Shown here: in pieces, positions 1-5,241 of the stretch | How the letters are laid out: every line of letters begins with the position of its first letter | Numbering within the stretch: position 1 is the first letter of the stretch | Assembly (NCBI GenBank): GCA_964628195.1 | Contig: CAZVPF010000045.1 | Coordinates: 1 to 20,141 of the forward strand | DNA: 20,141 bases | Direction: 5' to 3' | From: CAZVPF01 sp964628195 | GTDB lineage: Bacteria > Planctomycetota > Phycisphaerae > Sedimentisphaerales > Anaerohalosphaeraceae | Translations under genes and position numbers: made by a program | The notes under the pieces: model-generated | What the model was told of the DNA's origin: nothing | Seen by the model: the letters and a program-made list of their open reading frames with translations, nothing else | Databases searched by the model: none

Positions 1-140
1 TCGGTTGTGAGCAGACCGACCGTAAGGCATTTTTAATGGAACTCGATCCGGCATATTGTGATGTGATAGTTGAAAGGTGGGAGCAGTTTTCCGGGATGAA
101 GGCCGAGAGAATTACTTCAAAGGCTCACTGTGATGCTTGA
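1..140 (+). CDS. C-terminal end of a phage-type site-specific DNA methyltransferase (partial)
   Basis: Only the last 45 codons are present; the open frame begins before base 1 (first full codon at base 3) and stops with TGA at 138-140. The peptide contains RKAFLMELDPAYCDV followed by IVERWEQFSG and a short basic tail. This is the usual ending of the DNA N6-adenine/N4-cytosine methylases common in prophages, where the ELDPxYCDVIVxRWExxTG stretch follows the last catalytic-domain strand. The enzyme would methylate a base at a specific DNA site using S-adenosylmethionine. The catalytic DPPY-type motif lies outside the window, so activity and specificity cannot be judged. The gene converges on the - strand toxin remnant and overlaps it by 29 bases. 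Family call is from recalled sequence resemblance. Confidence 0.75.
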   Translation, partial: GCEQTDRKAFLMELDPAYCDVIVERWEQFSGMKAERITSKAHCDA

Positions 141-261
141 AAAATTTTGCTATCTGGTTTTTATCTTTTTGTCCCTGGGCAGCAGAAAACACAAAGTCAG
201 TAAAGGCTTTGTGGTCCGGATTGACATGGACATCGTCAAGTTCAAGGAAAGTTATGTTCAT
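112..261 (-). pseudogene. Truncated Doc/Fic-family toxin remnant downstream of an AbrB antitoxin
   Basis: This 49-residue frame starts with ATG at 261-259, three bases after the stop of the AbrB-type antitoxin gene, and stops with TAA at 114-112. It begins MNITFLELDDV, and the rest resembles the last 40-45 residues of death-on-curing (Doc) toxins, where a FLELNG-like strand is followed by a helix of the type FTDFVFSAAQGQ and an EIAxFFxxH end (here QIAKFFKHH). Intact Doc toxins are about 120-130 residues and carry the Fic motif HPFxxGNKR, which phosphorylates EF-Tu. No such motif is present here. The start also resembles a Doc N-terminus, so an internal deletion joining the two ends is possible. 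Family membership is judged by eye; a short unrelated protein is the alternative. Confidence 0.5.
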
Positions 262-264
262 TTA

Positions 265-492
265 TTACTCGGCAAGCTTCTTAAGAACAGGTGCGAATTG
301 CTTATTGACGTTGCTGAGAATCTTGTCAAGCTTTGCCTGCTTGACCTTGGGACGTACAGGGGATATTACCAGTTTATCACCGTTGGTGCTCAGCTCGAGT
401 GCCGTATCAGGGCCGACCTGAAGCAGTTCCATAATCGGTTTGTCGATAACCAGTGCGTAGCTGTTTCCGTGTTTAATAAGATGTTTGACCAT
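265..492 (-). CDS. AbrB/MazE/SpoVT-family antitoxin
   Basis: This 75-residue protein has residues 1-47 typical of the swapped-hairpin AbrB/SpoVT DNA-binding fold: HGNSYALVIDKPIMELL, then a DTALELS strand, then KLVISPV. The C-terminal 28 residues are lysine-rich and helical, as expected for the part that wraps around a toxin. In this family the antitoxin dimer binds its own promoter and neutralises a partner toxin. Start ATG at 492 is preceded by GGAG eight bases upstream. A consensus promoter with a palindrome over its -10 lies just upstream, which fits autoregulation. The toxin position downstream holds only a 49-residue Doc-like stump, so this antitoxin appears orphaned. The family call is firm; the pairing with Doc is inferred. 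Confidence 0.85.
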   Translation of the reverse strand: MVKHLIKHGNSYALVIDKPIMELLQVGPDTALELSTNGDKLVISPVRPKVKQAKLDKILSNVNKQFAPVLKKLAE

Positions 493-512
493 ATATCAGT
501 CTCCAATAATCG

Positions 513-551
513 GTATATACATAGTATATACGAATATGTCGTCAATGTCAA
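513..551 (-). promoter_or_regulatory. Promoter and palindromic operator of the AbrB-type antitoxin gene
   Basis: On the - strand, TTGACA (plus positions 551-546) is followed after exactly 17 bases by TATACT (528-523), a near-perfect sigma-70 promoter. Two copies of the self-complementary octamer GTATATAC (513-520 and 524-531), separated by three bases, form a palindrome that covers the -10. A repressor bound here would block polymerase, as known for AbrB/MazE-type antitoxins. Binding itself is inferred. Confidence 0.75.
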
Positions 552-564
552 GAGGATTGTTAAC

Positions 565-590
565 AAAAAACCACCGGCTATTTGTGCCGG
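565..590 (-). terminator. Intrinsic terminator after the FitAB/VapBC pair
   Basis: On the - strand, CCGGC (590-586) pairs with GCCGG (578-574) across a seven-base loop, followed after TGG by six T (570-565). It lies 75 bases past the toxin stop codon and ahead of the AbrB promoter, separating the two toxin-antitoxin transcripts. The stem is only five pairs, so strength is moderate. Confidence 0.55.
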
Positions 591-664
591 ACTTTGGGAG
601 CGGAAAGATTAATGCTTTTAACCATTGAAGACAAATCTGAACTGAGAAAACGGAGACTAAACTT

Positions 665-1081
665 TCATAAACCGAGCAGTCTGACGAACTTTGAAAATTC
701 GGTATCGGCGACACCGTTGACCAGTCGCCGGTCGGCGGTGATTACCACCCCGTCAATGCTTACTGCCAGGGCAATGTAAAGACTGTCATAAACCGTCCTT
801 TTAGTAAGGGATGCAATTTGCAAGGCGACAGATACGAGTAATTCATGACTGTATATTTCAAGAGGTATTTTAAGAAAATCTTCGACGATAGACGAACCTT
901 CCTCAGGTGTGAGGATTTTTCTGGAGGTAAGCTTCCAGATTATATTACCCAGCTCTGCAGGCAGAAGCTCAGGTGCAGCAAGGGTCCTTCTGCCGTTAAG
1001 AAGTCTGGCGGCATCTTTGCTTCCATCTTCCGGTATGAACCACTTGGCTGCTACGCTGGCATCGACAATTACAGGTGTCAT
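665..1081 (-). CDS. vapC: PIN-domain ribonuclease toxin (VapC/FitB type)
   Basis: This 138-residue protein spans the usual length of a PIN-domain toxin. The four acidic active-site positions are all visible: D7 in IVDASV, E43 in PAEL, D99 in VYDSLYIALA and D117 in ITADRRL. These residues hold Mg2+ or Mn2+ for endoribonuclease cleavage; VapC/FitB toxins cut tRNA or rRNA and halt translation until neutralised by antitoxin. The start ATG overlaps the last four bases of the upstream antitoxin gene (ATGA, 1078-1081), so translation is coupled. Nothing suggests inactivation, in contrast to the broken toxin next door. The RNA target cannot be told from sequence. Confidence 0.92.
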   Translation of the reverse strand: MTPVIVDASVAAKWFIPEDGSKDAARLLNGRRTLAAPELLPAELGNIIWKLTSRKILTPEEGSSIVEDFLKIPLEIYSHELLVSVALQIASLTKRTVYDSLYIALAVSIDGVVITADRRLVNGVADTEFSKFVRLLGL

Positions 1082-1308
1082 CTTTCCCTGTCCCTGCGGA
1101 CAAGGCCGGTTATATCGGGTATCTTCCTGCCTGAAAGTTTCTTATGCCACCCGGCGGAGAGCTTGCGGACCTGCTGGAAACTAAGTCCCGCTGCGCTGGT
1201 CAGTATGGATTTAGCCTCACCCTGCAGTGATCGGCCGTGTTTTTCAGCACGCCTCTTGAGGCGGTCAACTACATCGGGATCAAGATTTCTTACTAATATC
1301 TGTGCCAT
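1078..1308 (-). CDS. Ribbon-helix-helix antitoxin of the FitA/VapB type
   Basis: This 76-residue protein begins AQILVRNLDPDVVDRLKRRA, the ribbon-helix-helix pattern of FitA/Arc-like antitoxins: a DNA-contacting strand QILVRNL followed by two helices, the second with HGRSLQGEAKSIL. Residues 45-76 are basic and less ordered, matching a toxin-binding tail. It would bind and inhibit the PIN toxin encoded directly downstream and repress the shared promoter. ATG at 1308 has GGAG eight bases upstream. The four-base overlap with the toxin gene is the standard layout of these modules. The gene belongs to the FitA-like branch by resemblance of the N-terminus. Confidence 0.88.
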   Translation of the reverse strand: MAQILVRNLDPDVVDRLKRRAEKHGRSLQGEAKSILTSAAGLSFQQVRKLSAGWHKKLSGRKIPDITGLVRRDRER

Positions 1309-1328
1309 GATTTATACTCCAGGTTATT

Positions 1329-1366
1329 GCTATCAATATGATAGCATATCGGCCTGTTTATGTCAA
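1329..1366 (-). promoter_or_regulatory. Promoter and inverted-repeat operator of the FitAB/VapBC operon
   Basis: On the - strand, TTGACA (1366-1361), 17 bases, then TATCAT (1343-1338) form a strong sigma-70 promoter ending about 30 bases before the antitoxin ATG. A perfect inverted repeat, GCTATCA (1329-1335) and TGATAGC (1339-1345) with a three-base centre, covers the -10. This is the expected site for the ribbon-helix-helix antitoxin or antitoxin-toxin complex. Occupancy is inferred. Confidence 0.75.
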
Positions 1367-1383
1367 CAGATAAGTTTCAAGAT

Positions 1384-1410
1384 AAAAAAAGCCCCGCATT
1401 TTAGCGGGGC
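1384..1410 (-). terminator. Intrinsic terminator after the HARE-HTH gene
   Basis: On the - strand, GCCCCGC (1410-1404) pairs perfectly with GCGGGGC (1397-1391) over a six-base loop and is followed directly by seven T (1390-1384). It lies 22 bases past the stop of the HARE-HTH gene and ahead of the FitAB/VapBC promoter. This is a textbook rho-independent terminator. Confidence 0.93.
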
Positions 1411-1432
1411 ACAGAGCAGAAAGGCCTTGTTT

Positions 1433-1918
1433 TCATGCCTTAGCGGTAAACTTGCCCCTTCCTTCTTTCCGGAACCGCGATTCGCTGCCCTTGGTCTTAA
1501 TCTCACGGATAATAGCAGAGTAGATGGTAGCCGCAGGTGTGGCGCCATCGCTTTTCCAGAGGTTCTTTTCGAACATGATATCCACCATCTCGGTGGTATT
1601 AAGCGGCTGCCCGGACTCGGCCAGGACCCTGGCAGCGGCATCGAGGCCGGACAGTTTGCCGCCACGTTTGGCCCGGTTCGGTTTTTCTTTATCATCGGCA
1701 GGTTTACTCGCCTTAGGCTCTTTTATCGCGTCAGGTTTGGACACAGGCGATGCAGATACAATCCTGGATGCGGATTTGATGTTGACCGGTTTGCCGGTCC
1801 TTACGTTAACCGCCTCCCAGCCGCCTTTGGGGTTGACGCTGGTAATCTTTACCTCGGTGCTGTTGTGTCCGACCTTTACCCTGTAAGTCTGTCCAGTCTT
1901 TACTTCTGTCGCTTTCAT
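1433..1918 (-). CDS. HARE-HTH (winged-helix) domain protein, phage-associated
   Basis: This 161-residue protein has three parts. Residues 1-53 look like a small beta-rich domain (TGQTYRVKVG, then VKITSVNPKGGWEAVNVRTG). Residues 54-86 are a lysine/proline/alanine-rich linker. Residues 88-159 match the HARE-HTH fold: SGLDAAARVLAESGQPL, then MVDIMFEKNLW, ATPAATIYSAIIREI and SRFRKEGRGKF. HARE-HTH is a winged helix found in bacterial restriction/phage proteins and in eukaryotic ASXL chromatin proteins, where a role in reading modified DNA has been proposed. A DNA-binding role is likely; the target is unknown. Start ATG at 1918 has AGGAGC upstream. It is the last gene of a three-gene - strand cluster ending in a strong terminator. 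Confidence 0.75.
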   Translation of the reverse strand: MKATEVKTGQTYRVKVGHNSTEVKITSVNPKGGWEAVNVRTGKPVNIKSASRIVSASPVSKPDAIKEPKASKPADDKEKPNRAKRGGKLSGLDAAARVLAESGQPLNTTEMVDIMFEKNLWKSDGATPAATIYSAIIREIKTKGSESRFRKEGRGKFTAKA

Positions 1919-1936
1919 TTTACTGCTCCTGAAAAT

Positions 1937-2227
1937 TCAGTTAATAAAAAGGTTGAGGATACGTTCGTATTTGCGGTAATCGCTCGTGCTGTTTCCATCC
2001 AGATGGTAATGAAGGCATTGTGCCATCGATGTAATGTCCTCCTGGCAGTCGGCCTGTACGTGGTGGGTTTTTACGCTTTCGGACTGCATAATATCGACGC
2101 TGATATAATCGCTGCCCAGTCTGCGGGAGATAAGAGCGGTGTATTCGGGCATTTTCTCTCCGGGCTTTTGTGCGCCTGCCAGCTGGACCGCCGTTACCTT
2201 CATCGGGATTGTTTTTTCATTTGCCAT
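1937..2227 (-). CDS. Hypothetical small phage-type protein
   Basis: I do not recognise this 96-residue protein. It begins MANEKTIPMKVTAVQLAG and has a central stretch ISRRLGSDYISVDIMQ followed by a charged, mostly helical C-terminus ending RKYERILNLFIN. No signal peptide or membrane segment is visible. The gene lies 18 bases upstream of the HARE-HTH gene and 17 bases downstream of the KOW-like gene on the same strand, so the three are probably co-transcribed. AAGGAA precedes the ATG by about seven bases. Its position and size fit an early-region accessory gene of a phage. Confidence 0.65.
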   Translation of the reverse strand: MANEKTIPMKVTAVQLAGAQKPGEKMPEYTALISRRLGSDYISVDIMQSESVKTHHVQADCQEDITSMAQCLHYHLDGNSTSDYRKYERILNLFIN

Positions 2228-2244
2228 AGTGTCGTTCCTTTCAA

Positions 2245-2421
2245 TTATGGTTTTGCTTTTAACTGGTTTGGGCGGAATTGGCAGAATACTACCCGTCTGC
2301 CTCTGCCGCCGAAGCGTATGTTATATTTGCCATTGTCGTATCCCATTACCTTGCCATCGGTTCCCTTGAAAGGTCCTTTGGCAACCGTTACCGTCTGGTT
2401 TAAATCAAATAGTTTTTTCAT
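2245..2421 (-). CDS. Small KOW-like domain protein, 58 residues
   Basis: Reading the - strand from ATG at 2421 to TAA at 2247-2245 gives a 58-residue basic protein. Residues 10-30 (QTVTVAKGPFKGTDGKVMGY) follow the KOW pattern: a beta strand, a GPFKG turn and a glycine-ended second strand, as in NusG and ribosomal proteins L24/L26. Residues 31-50 add further strands (KYNIRF, RVVFCQF). KOW domains bind RNA, ribosomal components or RNA polymerase partners, so a regulatory or modulatory role is possible; this is family-based inference. GAAAGG lies about ten bases before the ATG. It is the first gene of the - strand cluster and the sequence holds no competing frame. Confidence 0.7.
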   Translation of the reverse strand: MKKLFDLNQTVTVAKGPFKGTDGKVMGYDNGKYNIRFGGRGRRVVFCQFRPNQLKAKP

Positions 2422-2510
2422 CGTTTTCGCCTTTCGTTATCCGGTTTTCAAATTCAATTACTGCATGTGTCAGTTACGATGTTTTGGCGAACAAGCCAAG
2501 TCAATTAAGT

Positions 2511-2539
2511 CATTAATTTCAAAGAATTTGCATTAATTT
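2511..2539. repeat. Paired 9-bp direct repeats in the divergent control region
   Basis: CATTAATTT occurs at 2511-2519 and again at 2531-2539, exactly 20 bases apart, in the 132-base gap between the divergent KOW-like gene (-) and the small DNA-binding gene (+). Two-turn spacing of repeats between divergent phage genes is typical of operator sites. The stretch is AT-rich, so chance is possible. Confidence 0.35.
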
Positions 2540-2553
2540 GAGGATTATTTCAG

Positions 2554-2754
2554 ATGCCTGAAAAACCATTGAAGATTACCGCTATATCTGTCCGGGACTT
2601 GTCCGAAATCCTCTCCAAATCATGCGGTAAAAAGATAACCGCCGAGCAGGTCAGGGCAATTGCGGACAAGGCAGGGATAGTAAAGGGCAGCAGTATCAGC
2701 ATAATCGAGTACACAGCATTTTTAGCGAAGGAGGTGGCCGGTGGCGCAGATTAA
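2554..2754 (+). CDS. Small DNA-binding-like protein before terminase, candidate small terminase subunit
   Basis: This 66-residue protein has a helical layout, SVRDLSEILSKSCGKKITAE, then QVRAIADKAGIVK and IIEYTAFLAKEV, which reads as a short helix-turn-helix-like domain. The same layout (x-x-x-L-x-x-(I/L)-L, then an R/AG segment, then YxA(W/F)L) recurs in residues 10-60 of the large terminase encoded immediately downstream. Its stop codon lies 14 bases inside the terminase reading frame, so the two are translationally coupled. Position and likely DNA binding fit a small terminase subunit or packaging-site recogniser, though 66 residues is short for that. GAGG lies nine bases before the ATG. 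Function is inferred from position. Confidence 0.65.
   Translation: MPEKPLKITAISVRDLSEILSKSCGKKITAEQVRAIADKAGIVKGSSISIIEYTAFLAKEVAGGAD
2727..2736 (+). promoter_or_regulatory. Ribosome-binding site that fixes the GTG start of the terminase
   Basis: GAAGGAGGTG is an almost complete Shine-Dalgarno sequence four to eight bases ahead of the GTG at 2741, inside the end of the preceding gene. It supports the GTG start over downstream alternatives. Confidence 0.8.
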
Positions 2755-5014
2755 CCCGGCAAAACTTAAACCGACCGAACTTACCCGGCTGCTTAATTCT
2801 GCCGGGTTCGGTGAGGTAATAAACGAGAGGACCCTGCGCAGGCACCGCAACCGGGCAGGTTTCCTGGTAGGTGATATCAAGACCGTCAACCTTTTCAAGT
2901 ACGCTGCATGGCTTACTAACCAGTATTACAAACCGCCCAAGCCCAAACGAGATTATCAGGAACTCAAAGAAGCTGCCCGCCAGAGAAACGCCGATCTCGC
3001 CAGGAGCGGTCAGGATATAGGCGAGCTGCCTGCGGTAGTAAATCCCGAGCGTAAGGAAAGGGCATGCAGTGATTTTAAGTATTTCTGCGAGGTATATTTC
3101 CCGCAGGTATTCTACCTGCCCTGGTCGAAGGACCACCACAAGGTAATCGAAAGAATCGAGCAGGCGGTTCTTAAAGGTGGTTTATTTGCACTGGCTATGC
3201 CTCGCGGATCGGGCAAGACTATCCTTATGCAGATGGCATGTCTGTGGTCTGCTCTTTCAGGTGCAACAGATTATGTCTGTCTGATAGCAGCCTCGGCAGA
3301 GAGGGCAAAGGACCTGCTGGAGAACATAAAAATCTGGCTCGAGACTAATGAGCTTCTAAATGAAGATTTTCCGGAGGTTACAGTCCCGATCCGCGCACTG
3401 GAGAGGATAACCAACCGTCAGAAGGGCCAGAGATATAACGGCAAGCCCACACGTATCGAATGGGCCTCGGATAAAATAATACTGCCGGTAATAGAGGCAA
3501 GTAAGTCATCTGGTGTGGTAATCTCATGCTCCGGCATGAAGGGCTCCGATATCCGTGGCCAGAACTACGCAAGGAGTGATGGCAAGGTAGTAAGGCCTTC
3601 ACTTATCATGGTAGATGACCCCCAGACCACAGAATCAGCCTGGTCGCCATCACAATCCCAGCGCAGAGAGGCTATACTGGCAGGTGATGTCCTTGGTATG
3701 GCCGGACCGGGTAAGAAGATATCCGGTCTTATGGCATGTACGGTCATAAGGCCCGCTGATATGGCCGACAATATCCTCGACCGGGAAAAACATCCCGAAT
3801 GGCAGGGCCAGAGGACCAAGATGGTCTATCAGTTCCCCAAAAACGAAAAGCTCTGGTCACAGTATGCCCAGCTGCGGGCAGATTCACTGCGTAACGATGG
3901 CGATGGCAGTATCGCCACCGAATTCTATAAAGACAACCGCGAGGCCATGGATGAGGGCGCTGTAGTTGCCTGGGCCGAGAGATATAATGAAGATGAGGTC
4001 TCCGCAATCCAGCACGCGATGAACTTAAAGCTGCGAGATGAATCTGCATTCTTTGCCGAATATCAGAACGAGCCGATAGTCGAGGCTGAGGGCGAGGATA
4101 TGCTCACAGCAGAACAGATAGCCTCTAAGATTAATGGTTATCAACGTGGGATTGTACCTGTAAGCTGCAGCTTCGTTACAATGTTCATCGATGTCCAGCA
4201 GAAGGCATTGTTCTGGCTTACTGCTGCATGGGAGGATAATTTTACCGGCTATGTGATCGACTACGGGACATGGCCCAAGCAAAAGAGGCAGTACTTTACC
4301 TTGCGTGATATAACCAGGACGCTCTTGAAAGCCAAACCCGGAGCCGGTCTGGAGGGAGCGATATATCACGGCCTAAGTGAATTATGTGATGAGAAGCTCG
4401 GTATAGTTTACCGCCGAGAAGATGGTATCGAAATGAAGATCGACCAGTGCCTTATCGATGCCAACTGGGGCCAGAGTACCGATGTGGTCTATCAGTTCTG
4501 CAGGCAGAGTAAATACGCCGGTATTGTTCTGCCATCGCACGGTAAATACGTCGGCGCTTCATCGATACCTTTTGCCGAATACAAACGCAAGAAAGGTGAC
4601 CGTGTCGGTCTTCACTGGCGCCTGCCTAATACCGCCGGTAAGCGCGCTGTCAGGCACGTACTAATCGACACCAACTACTGGAAGAGTTTTATTCACGCCA
4701 GGCTCGCAGTAGCTATGGGAGATCCGGGCTGTCTGTCACTTTTCGGAAGGGATGAAAAGACGCACCGGATGATATCAGAGCACTTCACCGCCGAGTACCG
4801 GATTAAGACCATGGCACGTGAGAGGGTGGTAGATGAATGGAAACTAAAGGCCGCCCGGCCCGACAACCACTGGCTGGACTGTATGGTAGGCGCAGGTGTG
4901 GCGGCCTCGATGAGCGGTGCAAAGCTGTTCGGTACTGAAAACCAGGGGCAGTGTGTGAAAAAAACAATCAAACTCTCAAAGCTGCAAAAGAATAAATCCC
5001 GTTTTTCAAAATAA
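2741..5014 (+). CDS. Phage large terminase subunit (DNA-packaging ATPase/nuclease)
   Basis: This 757-residue protein starts with GTG at 2741 behind a strong Shine-Dalgarno. Residues 1-63 form a DNA-binding-like domain resembling the preceding small protein. The packaging ATPase follows, with Walker A GSGKT at 156-160 and Walker B LIMVDD ending in D292-D293. The C-terminal half shows an RNase H-like nuclease with three likely metal-binding aspartates: D484 in FIDVQ, D573 in LIDANWG and D713 in WLDCMVGAG. Terminases cut concatemeric phage DNA and drive it into the prohead through the portal. All key residues appear intact. What is unusual is the context: no portal, protease or capsid gene follows, so it looks like the last preserved gene of a truncated prophage. 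Confidence 0.93.
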   Translation: MAQINPAKLKPTELTRLLNSAGFGEVINERTLRRHRNRAGFLVGDIKTVNLFKYAAWLTNQYYKPPKPKRDYQELKEAARQRNADLARSGQDIGELPAVVNPERKERACSDFKYFCEVYFPQVFYLPWSKDHHKVIERIEQAVLKGGLFALAMPRGSGKTILMQMACLWSALSGATDYVCLIAASAERAKDLLENIKIWLETNELLNEDFPEVTVPIRALERITNRQKGQRYNGKPTRIEWASDKIILPVIEASKSSGVVISCSGMKGSDIRGQNYARSDGKVVRPSLIMVDDPQTTESAWSPSQSQRREAILAGDVLGMAGPGKKISGLMACTVIRPADMADNILDREKHPEWQGQRTKMVYQFPKNEKLWSQYAQLRADSLRNDGDGSIATEFYKDNREAMDEGAVVAWAERYNEDEVSAIQHAMNLKLRDESAFFAEYQNEPIVEAEGEDMLTAEQIASKINGYQRGIVPVSCSFVTMFIDVQQKALFWLTAAWEDNFTGYVIDYGTWPKQKRQYFTLRDITRTLLKAKPGAGLEGAIYHGLSELCDEKLGIVYRREDGIEMKIDQCLIDANWGQSTDVVYQFCRQSKYAGIVLPSHGKYVGASSIPFAEYKRKKGDRVGLHWRLPNTAGKRAVRHVLIDTNYWKSFIHARLAVAMGDPGCLSLFGRDEKTHRMISEHFTAEYRIKTMARERVVDEWKLKAARPDNHWLDCMVGAGVAASMSGAKLFGTENQGQCVKKTIKLSKLQKNKSRFSK

Positions 5015-5021
5015 AAAAAAT

Positions 5022-5087
5022 GGCTGGAAACAAAAGATTTACTTTGAAGTAGATGCTATCAAGTCCAAGGTGTACAACGGCTATTAA
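5022..5087 (+). other. Possible coding remnant past the terminase
   Basis: Between the terminase stop (5014) and the convergent operon end (5242) there is no complete gene. One frame reads GWKQKIYFEVDAIKSKVYNG then Y and stops at TAA 5085-5087. It has the look of a protein C-terminus, is out of frame with the terminase and has no start of its own, so it may be the fused tail of a lost gene. The remaining bases to 5241 are AT-rich, with A- and T-runs but no clear hairpin terminator. The peptide is short, so chance is a real alternative. Confidence 0.25.
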
Positions 5088-5241
5088 ATATGTTTGCATT
5101 TATTAATATTTTTTAATTCTTTATATAAAATAGACTTAAGAGAGTGCTGTGCCTTTTTTTTTGAGTTAATAGAGCCTTCGGTTGTAAAAAGGTTGTAGGA
5201 ATATGGAGAAAAAAATAACACAAAAAGTGATCGTCATATTC

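Noticed and set aside
496..714. A 72-codon - strand frame between the two toxin-antitoxin loci
   Set aside because: It spans the terminator at 565-590 and the AbrB promoter and overlaps the end of the PIN toxin gene; no domain is recognisable.
845..2536. A 563-codon open frame on the + strand
   Set aside because: It runs antisense to the PIN toxin, antitoxin, HARE-HTH, hypothetical and KOW-like genes and crosses their promoter and terminator. Its product is rich in Cys, Arg, Phe and Ser with no recognisable domain, so it is a shadow frame.
1..5014. CRISPR array, tRNA gene or integrase marking the phage insertion
   Set aside because: No regular repeat-spacer pattern, tRNA-like sequence or recombinase frame was found; the insertion ends remain undefined.
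5170..5200. GGTTGTA repeated twice near the end of the operon, considered as a terminator or attachment site
   Set aside because: The copies are short direct repeats, not a hairpin, and no second copy near the other phage edge was seen in the window.
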